Below, in pieces: positions 8,701 through 18,112 of a stretch of 64,000 bases of DNA (positions are counted from its first letter, which is position 1; the number at the start of each line of letters is the position of its first letter). The notes beneath the pieces are model-generated. The model did not search any database, was not told the DNA's origin, and saw nothing but the letters and a program-made list of their open reading frames with translations. Position numbers and translations under genes: made by a program. Origin of the DNA: Chlamydomonas sphaeroides. Lineage: Eukaryota > Chlorophyta > Chlorophyceae > Chlamydomonadales > Chlamydomonadaceae. The stretch is from the NCBI GenBank assembly GCA_001662425.1, contig BDDC01000291.1, positions 1 to 64,000 of the forward strand, read 5' to 3'.

Positions 8701-11333
8701 GCTGCCGGCTGCTGGCTTGGCCGCATCATGTACGACATGATGGAGCTACGCGGCGCCGCGGCGGCAGCCGGCGGCGGCGCGCCGCGGCCGCCTGCGGCGG
8801 CCTTGGGGCGCTGTGACGGCGGCGCCGCGGCCGCTGGCGGCGGCCCGTGGCGCGCTTGGGCAGGCTGCGGACGGGGCGCGACTGCAGGGGGCGCTAGGTA
8901 GTGCTGCTGCGTCCCTCGCTGCTGCTGCTCTTGGCGTTGCTCCTGCCAGGCAGGCGCCCAGCCGCCGCCGCCGCCGGCGGCGGCAGCCGCGCCCCCATCC
9001 CAGCCGCCGGGGCCTGCCGCTGCCGCGGCCTGCGCCACCGGCTGCTGGCCCCGGCCGCCATCACCGCCCTCGTCACCGGCGCCGCCGTCCTCGTCGTCCC
9101 ACCCCCAGTCCACGTCAGCCGCCGCCGGCTGCCGCTGATGTTGCTGTTGCTGCGGATGAGGCTTACCCGACTGCGGCCCCGGCTGCTGCTGCCGCGGTAG
9201 TCCGGGATGCGGCGGCTGCCAGCCCCCCGTGCCGTACGACTGAGTCACTGCGGAGCCGCCTAGCAGGCCGGCGCCGGCGGGGGGTGCGTACGCGCCGCCG
9301 CTGGGTCCTGCCGCGGCACCGTGGCCGCCGCCGGGCGTCCTCGCAGCGCCAGGCTCGGGCGCTGCACCGGCGCCCCACTGGTCCCAGCCGCCCTCCTGCG
9401 CGTTGCGGGCAGTGCATGGCGCAGGTTAGAAGGAGCTCAACATGCGGGGACACAACGCAAGCGCAAGCTCAGCTGCGGCGGGCGACGGAGAAAACACGAG
9501 AAGGAGACCAAGCCCCTCGCGGTGTCCCCGCTCTCCGGCGCCGCGCGTCCCTGGGCCCCCGCACCTGGCTGCCGGCTGGTTGCTGCACGGCAGCCTCCTG
9601 CGGCGCACCGCCCCCTGCCCCTACCCCTGCTCCGTCCGCGCCCTGCGCCTGCGGGCCCGGGCCGGCTGCGCCCCCGCCGCCGCCCTGCTCCGCGAGCGAC
9701 AGCCCGTTGCGCGCGGGCGTGGGCGCGGATGCGCGCCTCCGACTGAAGGCGTTGCGTATCGCCGCGGCCACGTCCCTGTCTGACGCGCGCCGCAGAGCCC
9801 CCGCGGAGCCGCCGGCGGCAGCCCCAGGCGTCGGTGCAGCGCCGGCCGGCGCCGGCGTCACCGCCGCACCGGCGCCCACAGGCGACGTTGCGGGCGCGCC
9901 GGCCGCGGGGCTACCTGCGTTAGCGAGGGGTCGTTGCGGGTTTAAAATTGTGAAGTGGGGCGCGCGCACGAGTCGAGTGGGTGCTTGAGATTTTGCAGCT
10001 CGGGGCGCGCGGAGTGCGCTCAGGGCTGCTACGCCGCAGGTGCCGCGCCGAGCGCACCTTGGTCCTGGCCCTGCGAGCGGCCGTCGTCCCATCGGTGCTG
10101 ATCGGCAGCGCTGGCGTCCGGAGGAGGTGTCGCCGGCGGCGCGGACGCCCGCGCTGGCGCAGCGGCCACAGCTGCCGCCGCAGCGCCTGCCTGCGGCGGC
10201 TGCCCCTGGGCCGACCATTGCCCCGACCCTGTGTCGCTTTTCGCTCCGGCGCCGCCAGGTTGTGGGGCCGCCGGCGCTACCCTGAAGCCTGGTGGCTGCC
10301 AGCCCCGCACCCCTGGCGGCGGGCGCCAGCCCACCGCCGCCGGCGCAGGCATCCCTGGTGCGGCCACCGCCGCAGGCGCGGCGGCGGCAGCCGCTGCTGC
10401 TGCATCCTCGCCGCCGGCCCGTGCTATTGCGGCCCGCGCCGCGGCCGACGGCGTGCCCGCCACTCGCGACCAGCTCAGCGCTGTGAGCCTCCGCGGAGCA
10501 AGGGCTGCGCCGGGAGCGGGGGCTGCCGCAGCAGCCGGCGCCGTGGCGGCAGCCACAGGGGCTGGGGCCACAGCCGAAGGCGGCGCCGCGGTCGCCACCG
10601 GAGCGGCAGCGTCAGCCGTGCTATGCGAGGGGCCGGAGCTGCCGGCGGTCATCCTAGCTGCGCCCAAAGCCGGTGGGCCTGGCGAGGGGCCCTGGCCGCC
10701 ATGGCCGGCGGCGCAGCTAGGGGCCCCGGCGGCCGGCACGCCGGCTGCAGGACTGGCGGCCGGCCGGCCGGGAGCAAGCGGCTGCGGGGCAGAGCGCTGG
10801 ACCGGCGCCGAGGCGCGGCGGCGGGGAAAGAGGTTGAAACGCGGCAGCGCCTGCGTCGGCTGCGTCGGCTCAAAGTCGTCGTCAGAGTTGTCATCAACGG
10901 GCGGGCGCTGCGGCTCGCCACGGACTGCGGCTGTGCCGGCGGCGGGTGTGGTGGCGCCCGTGGTGGTCTCCAGACTGGCCGGCTGCGCGGCGGGCATCGC
11001 TGCGTCGCCGCCGGCTTTTGGGCCGGCTGGGCCCGGAGCCGCCTTGGTCACCACCGCCGCAGCGGCGGTCTGGGCGGCGTTCCACATGCCGAGGGCCTGC
11101 CGCCGGGGTTGTAGCGTGCGGCGCTGCTGCGGGGGTGGAGGCTCTGTGCAGGGCGCTGCCGCCCCGGCGGCAGCGGGGTGGGCGTGCGGTAGGCCCGGCT
11201 GGTCGCAGGGGGGTGAGGCGCTCGGTGGCGCCCCTGGCAAGGGCCGCACGCCAGCTGCGCGTGGCTTGAACGGATTGATGCGGGGCGGGGGGCAGTCGTT
11301 GCCGTCGTCGTCGCTGTTGTCGGCGATGTCCAT
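5737..11333 (-). CDS. Large GW/WG-rich low-complexity protein, function unknown
   Basis: I do not recognise this 1,524-residue protein. Exons are 11333-10058, 9914-9565, 9395-7141, 6991-6870, 6541-6267 and 6033-5737, with phases agreeing throughout; 11333 is the first ATG of the frame. Most of it is Ala/Pro/Gly/Gln-rich and disordered. About twelve GW and two WG dipeptides are spread from residue 335 to about 1290, for example DVDWGWDDEDGG. Three hydrophobic-acidic patches resemble SUMO-interacting motifs (VTLDLTVSSDDE, VVVLDDDDENE, DVIEDSDDDDD). QQPVSSYF resembles a PCNA-binding box, and RRRASAP occurs three times. A more ordered segment lies near residues 1275-1335 (PWWTLLPDFVPAALLADGW, then FVLYQRQFNG and KNAWYPPQGFN). 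Another lies near 1420-1450 (WCHNAQGVKVFKQDG, YRGSEAYRRYKEAG), followed by a Lys/Gly-rich basic tail. It is probably nuclear. Argonaute binding is one hypothesis, not a call. Confidence 0.75.
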
Positions 11334-12066
11334 GCTTTGCCACGTCCGAGTCACACCCGGTCCCGCTGTCGCCCACGAAGAACGAGTTTCATGTGACAAG
11401 TATTGCCGCTGGCGCGATGGCGAGAATGCTATACGCTTGGCGGGAAGTGTTGGTTGTGTTGCAAAAGCTTTGTCTTACAGCACACGCCTGTGGCGGCCGC
11501 TAAATTATGCTCGCAATGTAATGCAGAGCTGCATTCGCTTGCAGCTTGGTCGATACATGCCGCGATTGGCAGCTGTCCACGGCAAACTCAAGTTTGCCCT
11601 CCGGCTACCTCCGCACGCGGCGTCCCCGCACGCGTGCCTCGGCCTTTGTGACTGGGGCCAGACAAACGTCCTTAGAAAGGCAGAATCGTTGGCGTCTCGT
11701 ACTTTCACTCTGCAGGCTGGTCGGCTGTTGGCCGTCGCCTGCTTGGGGCACAGGCCACAGGCGCAGGTTGGGCCAGGAGTTTGGGCCTGCTCTAGCTGCC
11801 GCCGTCACGCCACAGGGACGATCATTCCCGTTCCTTGGCAAGCTCTTCTTTCTTCCGAGGGTTTTTGTGGGCAATTGGCTGGTCAGCATGCCTTTTAATG
11901 CGAGGGTCAAGCCCTGCAGGGCGGGGGCGGAGGCGGGGATATGCCAGGGTGCGTGCCGACCCTGTCGAATTTGCATGAGCGACAGCCCTGGCTGGCTTCG
12001 TCTTGCGCATATCCGACAAGAACACTGTACACATACTAGATGATACTGTAACATAGAGCAGGAGCC
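11334..12066. promoter_or_regulatory. Divergent promoter region of the GW-protein and HOP2 genes
   Basis: These 733 bases separate two start codons pointing away from each other. GC content drops relative to the coding flanks. I saw no unambiguous TATA box and no further gene. Confidence 0.55.
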
Positions 12067-14243
12067 ATGGCCTCGCATTCTGCCGAGAAAGAAATTGAAC
12101 GCATCGTGTGTGAAACCAACAAGCCCTTTGGACTACAGCAAATTGTAGACCTGGGCGCTACAACGGGCCTGAAGAAGGCGCAAGTCAGCAAAGCTGTGGA
12201 CGCACTCGTCGCGGCTGGTAAAATCCTCTCCAAGGTGCGACGCAGCCGAGTCGCAACTCGCGCGGCTGAGCAGGCCTACGCAGCAGCAAGACAGATGGCT
12301 GGGACCAGGGGACTGTGGGGCACGGGTCCCTTGACGAGCGGCGACTCAGGCCGGGCGGGGTCTGGCGGTAGGCACTGCCTGGACGGCAGTGAACACGCGT
12401 CACCTGCCTTCGCCCGCTGCCATCGTCTCCCGCCCCCGCCAGGAGTTTGGCAAGACCAAAATCTTCATCCCGCCCCAGTTGGGCCTGAAAGTACTCTCCA
12501 AGGAGGTACGAGCTCCCGGCGCTGGGGACGGATGCGTCGCAAGGGGCCACCCGTGAGTGCGTGTCCCGTCGACAACGCGGGCTGCTGTGCGGCATCACTC
12601 CTCACTGAGCGCACGGCCGCCCACAGGACTTCGAGGCCAAGAAGGCGGCCATTAAGACGCTCCAGGAGCAGTGCCAGCAGGAGACGTCTGATGTCAAGCA
12701 GCTCGAGTCGGGTAGTGCCGTGCACAGTGCTCCGAGCCCGAGAGCACAAGCAACCCCGAGCCGCGCACCGCGCACACCCGCATGCTTGCGACCTCTGCGG
12801 TGGCTGTAACCTCCGCTGCATGTTGCCCCCGCCCTGCTTCGCCCGCCTGCAGAGCTGGCGCAGCTCAAGAGCGCGCTCAGCGAGGAGGAGATTGCGCGCC
12901 AGACGGCCGAGCTGAGCAAGAAGGCACGTGCCGCTGGCGCTGGCAGGCGCACCGCCCTGGGGTCCCCACAGCCTGGCAGAAGGCGCCCCTGGCCCTCGCT
13001 CGCAGGACTGCTTGCCGCACGGCGGCACCCACCGGTGGACCGGCTTCGTAGCCACCTGTTTCCTGCGCATGCCGGTCAGCAATGCGCCTGCCCAAAGGCT
13101 TACGTGCGCCACGTTGCTGCCCACCCAACGCCCTATGCGCACATGCCCCGCCACAGCTGGCGTCCGACGAGACCAAACTCAAGGGCCTCAAGGCCGGCAC
13201 TGTGCTGGTCACGGCCGAGGTGGGTCGGGATCGCGTGTGCGGCGGTTGTCGGCATGAGTGCACTAGCCTGGAGTGACTTTCACGCTGGTTCTGAAGTAAG
13301 AAACCTGGAGTGGCGGGAGCTCCATGCGGCTGAGAAGAGGGCCGGTAACCCTGGGGTAAGCTCGGTTGGTATTGACGTGCGTAAGTGTTGGGGTTCCCAC
13401 AGCCCTGCTGTGACGCCAGGGATGCAGTCGGTGTGGGTCGCAGCTGGTGTTTACGGATGTGGGTCGATGCGAGTAGATGCGAGGGCAGCTGCGCCCGCTG
13501 GCATGGCCCCGAGGCCATGGGCCCCCGCTCACTGACCCCACCTGGCCGCACCCTCTACCCGCAGGAGCGCTCCGCTGTGGAGGGCAAGCTGGCCAAGAAC
13601 CTGGAGGGGTGGCGCAAGCGGCGAGCCATGTTCCGGACCATATGGTGCGCCCAGGGGGAGGGCTCCGGACTGCCCGCGAACGGAGGGTGTGGGGAAGTGG
13701 GCGAACAAGAAAACGACGGCGGAGTAAGAGCGCAATGCACAGAGGCATACGTTAAGTCTAACGCAAGGCACAGTTTGCTCACGAGTTGGCAGGGCAGGGT
13801 GGAGGGGCACTGTGCGGCCGCCCGCACGCCCATGCCCATGCCCATGCGCCAGCTGCCTTCGGCCTTGCTGTCGCCAGCTGCCGCCGGCCAGAGTGTTGTG
13901 CGTGCCTGCCCTGGGGGCGCTTGCTCCGCCACCCCAGCCCACGCTCGCCCCGTTGGACTTCTTGTACCGGTATGCCTCGGCGCATGCGCACTTACACCCT
14001 CCCCCCGCACCCAGCAGCGACGCAACCGCAGCCTGCCTTCCTTCGCCGGGCCCTACCTGGGACCCATCCCCTGTGCGCCCCGCTCCTCTTTCCCCCTCCG
14101 GCCCCAGGTCCGCCATCTCCGAGGGCCTGGACGGCAAGCAGGCGGAGCTATGGGAAGAGATCGGGGTGGACAGCGACGAGGCCGCGGGCGTGGACATGGC
14201 CGCCGTGGAGGCGCTGCTGCCGCGCAAGCGCCCGCGCCGGTAG
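12067..14243 (+). CDS. HOP2: Homologous-pairing protein 2 (HOP2/TBPIP/PSMC3IP)
   Basis: This meiotic recombination factor works with MND1 to stimulate DMC1/RAD51 strand exchange in the nucleus. Exons are 12067-12234, 12443-12505, 12627-12711, 12853-12923, 13157-13219, 13565-13644 and 14108-14243, giving 221 residues, which matches the usual length of about 217. Residues 1-75 form the winged-helix DNA-binding domain (NKPFGLQQIVDLG, then KTKIFIPPQ). Residues 80-150 are the coiled coil that pairs with MND1. The C-terminal region has the conserved GWRKRRAMFRTIWSAISEGL and ELWEEIGVDSDE, ending in the basic tail PRKRPRR. Intron 4 requires a GC donor (AAG|GCACGT) to keep frame. The start context GCCATGG is strong. 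A HOP2 gene implies the alga retains meiosis. Confidence 0.95.
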
Positions 14244-15373
14244 CGGGTGGCAGGCAGTGGCCCGCGCAGGCGGCTAGTGCCGGCAGCCGGCAGCGGTGGT
14301 TGTCGTCGGAGGGATGGGGGCCCCGCAACTTGCGACGTGTTTGCTTTGTCGCTCGGCGACGGCGGGGATGCGTGTGGTCTTGGCGCGCAAGCGGCGCATG
14401 GCGGCAAGCAGCGATGGCAGGGCGCGTGTTTGTGCGAAGGCCCTTGTTCGGCGGTAGCCCGCGTTGGCGCTGCAAAGAAACCGCGGCCAGCTGTCGGCAG
14501 CATAATGCGGCTGCGGGCGCTGCGGGGCTTTGTCCGGGGTTAAGCACGGAGCGCCAGGGGAGGTAATTGTTGCGGCAGGCGCCGCGTCCTTGTCTCCGTT
14601 CTGTTACCAAGAAGGATGGCGCGAGGGTGGGCGGCCATAACGGCGTGGTCGGTGAAGGGCGTTGGCGGCGATAACGGTGGTACGCAGGAGCCTCCTCGGG
14701 ATCAGTGCGCCGAGACCTGTGATGATGTTCGATGCCACGCTTTGGAAGCTGCGCGTTGGCGGTACAGCCTGCTGTGCATGGGAATGGATATCCCAGTCTG
14801 AGTTAGGCACAGAGGCGTGATCATAATCGCCGCCGTCGCTTCACGCAGCGCTACGTGAGGACCACTATGCCCGATCCATTAGTTACATGGACCGGGCGAG
14901 GGCACGATGGCAGTCCGCGCGCAGTCGCCTCCATTGCCACCACGGTTGCCGCAGGGTGCCCCACCCCAGCCGGCAACTCCCGACAACCTCTCCACAAACG
15001 CTTGTGCATAGCTCACTACACTGCAGACACCACACCCTCCACAAAACTTGGCAGGTCACATCCTGGTTTTCGTACAAGTCAATGTCAAGGTCCCCGGCCG
15101 CGAGGTCCCTCGCCGGGCCGCCCTTCCGCAGCACGCCGCGCACTGCCCCTGCCTTGCAGCAACACTGCAACGAGCGTGCGCTCCCAGGGCGAAGCCCATA
15201 CGGCGAGTCCACCGCGGCCAGGAGCGCACACGGGCGCCCGGGCGTGACCGCGCTGCCAACCGCAGCCACCAAGCGCTCCGCGCGCACAAACCACAGCAAG
15301 CATCGCTCAACAGGCAGGAGCCATGCCTTTCAGGCCGACGCCAGCGCAAGCGGGTAGCAGCGCGAGGCGCCGC
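14244..15373. other. Spacer between convergent HOP2 and LHCA genes
   Basis: This stretch contains the 3' UTRs of both genes. A TGTAA on the minus strand at 14883-14887 can serve the antenna gene. I found no TGTAA on the plus strand for HOP2. No convincing coding sequence was seen. Confidence 0.5.
14883..14887 (-). terminator. TGTAA polyadenylation signal, LHCA gene
   Basis: It lies on the gene's strand 487 bases after the stop codon. A 3' UTR of that length is common for algal antenna genes. Confidence 0.5.
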
Positions 15374-17137
15374 TTACTGGTTGCCGGGCCACAGGCACGA
15401 CAGGGGGATGGTCAGGCCCTGAACGTCCACGGAGTGGGGCACGGTGCAGGTGCCGATGTTCTGGGGGATCCAGGGAGAGGGGCACGCGGCAAAGTCAGCA
15501 GAAAGTTGCAATCGCAAGAGCCTGAACAATAGCAAAGCATGAACCTGCACATCACGCGGGAGAATGAGTAACCCACCTTGATGATGTTGTTGCCGAAGGG
15601 GTTGCTCAGGTGGGCCGACAGGCACGCGAGCGGGCCCTTGCCAGTGGCCTGGGCCTGGACGATGAACGCCATGTAGGCGATCTGCGCGGGAGGCGAACCG
15701 CAACGTCAGTACATGAACGATGCAGCATGATCAGGCCAGCGTCGATAGCGATCTGCCACCGGCCGGCACATCAAAGGACAAGGGCCCCGCTGAGGAACGA
15801 GGCTGTTGTTCAGCTAACCCACCATGGCCAGGCGGCCGTTCTTGATCTCCTTGGTCTGGACCTCCTTGAGGTTGCCCTTGGAGAAGCCTGAAGGTGAGGT
15901 ACACATGCCGTTAGGCGACATACAGTTCACAGAAGCCAAGCTGCAAGGCCATGCGGAGATGAGGCATTGCGATTGCAGACCAAGATGCTCAGATGAAGCC
16001 ATGTGGACCCACCCATGGGATCGAAAACGCCGCCGGGGTAGCCCATCTCGGGGTTGGGGACCTTGTTGCCCTACGCAAGGAACACAATTGAAAAACGTTA
16101 GGAACAAGGCGAGCGCCACATGCTGAGCACCTTCCACATCAAGCCCAGCAGGTGAGAGCACAGCAACAGTCGCGCACGCACCTTGAAGATCGGGTCTGCA
16201 CCGAATGATGACAGGAAACCAGAAGGGCAAGGGGCACGGGCAAGGTGCTGAGTGAGGTGCCGAGATGAGGCAGCAGACATGACGGCACGCCCCATGCTGA
16301 GGAAGCTAGCACAAGCAGAGCAGTAACAGGGCTGATGCCTCCTCCTCCGCTAATTCCCCAAGCACCACACAAATACTCCCACGCCCCGGCTTACCCTCGT
16401 TCACGGAGCCGAAGTTCTTGTAGTCCTGCCAGCGGCGGACCTCAACCCAGTGCATGAGGATGAACTCCCACGCCAGCAGGCCGCCCATGTTGATGTTGGT
16501 GAACGGCTCGGGCAGGTTCTGGGGCAGGCCAGCCTCGTAGAAGTACACATCCGGCTTCACGATCTCCTGAACCAGGACACCGGCAACGCCGAGCATGGCC
16601 CAGCGAGCGTGCACCAGCTCCGCCTGGCGGTACCTGAGGGTTGGACCGTTGTTCGACGTAGCACAAGTTTCAAGGGCTGTCGCGACGATGCATGACCCTT
16701 ACGGGCCGGGCTAGCCGATGCATCATCTGAGCTGTTCGCTGCATATCTGATGCTCAAACATTCATTTACAGCGCCCGTTAAGTGGCAGCGCAACGCGTCG
16801 AGTATCTCACTGATGCGCGCAAGCTGATGGTTTGGCGGAAGAGCAAGGTAGCTGCCGAGCGGGCCCGGTCACGTGCAGCTAATAAAGGTGGCACATCCCT
16901 AGATGTCGCGGTCACTTGATTCGTGACGCACCACTTGAGGGCGGTGGGGTCAGCGCCCAGGCCGAGCGGGTCCCAGCCGTAGTCGCCAGCCAGCTCGCCC
17001 TTGAGGTAGTCAGGGGCGATCACGCCAGGTGCCCAAAGGTTGCGGTTGGCAGAGGCCCGCACAACCACGGCGCGGCGACCCGCGCGGCTGGACGCCGCGG
17101 GGCGCATGAGGCCAGAACGCTGCATAAGGGCGGCCAT
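15374..17137 (-). CDS. Light-harvesting chlorophyll a/b-binding protein, photosystem I (LHCA) type
   Basis: This 257-residue chloroplast antenna protein has three predicted transmembrane helices and binds chlorophylls a/b and carotenoids in the thylakoid. Exons are 17137-16932, 16633-16395, 16195-16182, 16070-16013, 15887-15823, 15681-15577 and 15460-15374, and every phase matches. Residues 1-27 (MAALMQRSGLMRPAASSRAG, then RRAVVVRA) are the transit peptide. GDYGWDPLGLG precedes helix 1, whose chlorophyll site reads ELVHARWAMLGVAG. Helix 3 reads EIKNGRLAMIAYMAF. The chlorophyll-603 ligand in helix 1 is His, so this is not one of the red-shifted Asn-type LHCA proteins. The C terminus (TVPHSVDVQGLTIPLSCLWPG) points to LHCA rather than LHCB. 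Exon 3 is a 14-base microexon encoding DPIFK. I could not assign the LHCA number. Confidence 0.95.
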
Positions 17138-18112
17138 TGTGACGTTCGGGTCGGGTCTGTGATGCAGAGCGACGACAAGGGATGTCGGTGACCGAGCCGA
17201 AGTTAGGGCGCTTGCGCGCAATCTGCCCCGTACACGATCGGCGATCTGGCTCAACTGTTTTGACTCTCACACCCAAGCAATGGTTCACGTCGCCTGGGCG
17301 TTTCGATTAGACGCGCCGGTGCCCTTGGGGTGACACTTGCGCGGCGTGCGTAATTGGCCATGGGGTGATAATGTTGCGGCGCGCAAGGACCTTCGCCGCC
17401 CGGCGCAGCAGGCGCGTGTTGACAGGGCACACCCAACAGCGCGACCAGCGAGATGTCCGCGGCAGGACGCGCACACACCGTGTGGCATGCGGACATGTCA
17501 CAGCACTTCCGCACCCTCACCGCACCCTCCCACCAACCACACGTTGCGCATAGCTAGCTTAGGCGGTTGGAGCTTACACCGAATATTGCACAACATCGGG
17601 GCATCATGCATGCACACGAGGTTGTGCGACCGCCAGCGCAAGCTACTGTGTACCGAAGCACGGCGGGCAAGCCCCCAATCGTCTCGCTAGAACCCAGGGG
17701 AGTCTCCCCTGCACGTGCCAGCCAGCCCTACGCCAGCACGCCCCTGATCAGGCTCGCAGTCCTACGCAGCACGTTCCGCCAGCCCGGTCACAACAGCCAT
17801 CTCCAAGGGAGCACCAGCGACCGTGTCGAACACAGCCAGCACCAAGCCGTCATCCAACAGCCGTACAGCCGAAGCCGGCAAGGGGCCACAGAGCCCGCCC
17901 CCTCCCGGTCCGTGTTGTTTGGAATTGCACGAGGTGCAGTCAGGTCACGCCGCCCCCCGCAATGCCGCTGCTAGGGTCCACCCGCCTCTCCCTCTCAAAA
18001 AGCTCACACATATCATGCTGCTCCCCTTCCCGGCCCGCCACCCCGCCGAGCGTGTCCCCTCGCCATCTCAACGCCTCTCGCCTGTCGCTCTACCCCACGC
18101 CAACGCTCTACC
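17138..18112. promoter_or_regulatory. LHCA upstream region and ATG18 3' UTR
   Basis: About 975 bases hold the antenna-gene promoter at the low-coordinate end and the 3' UTR of the upstream ATG18-type gene. A minus-strand TGTAA at 17574-17578 may end the latter. I saw no clear TATA box close to the LHCA start and no further gene. Confidence 0.5.
17574..17578 (-). terminator. TGTAA polyadenylation signal, probably of the ATG18 gene
   Basis: It is about 535 bases beyond the ATG18 stop codon, in the correct orientation, and is the only copy noticed in that interval. Confidence 0.4.

Noticed and set aside
6132..9248. A 1,038-codon minus-strand frame as an independent gene
   Set aside because: It begins inside an exon at a GTG and reads through two introns. 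The exon-intron model 5737-11333 explains it with consistent phases.
10231..11898. A 555-codon plus-strand frame
   Set aside because: It is antisense to exon 1 of the GW-rich protein. GC-rich coding sequence leaves the opposite strand open, and the product is Ala/Gly/Arg noise.
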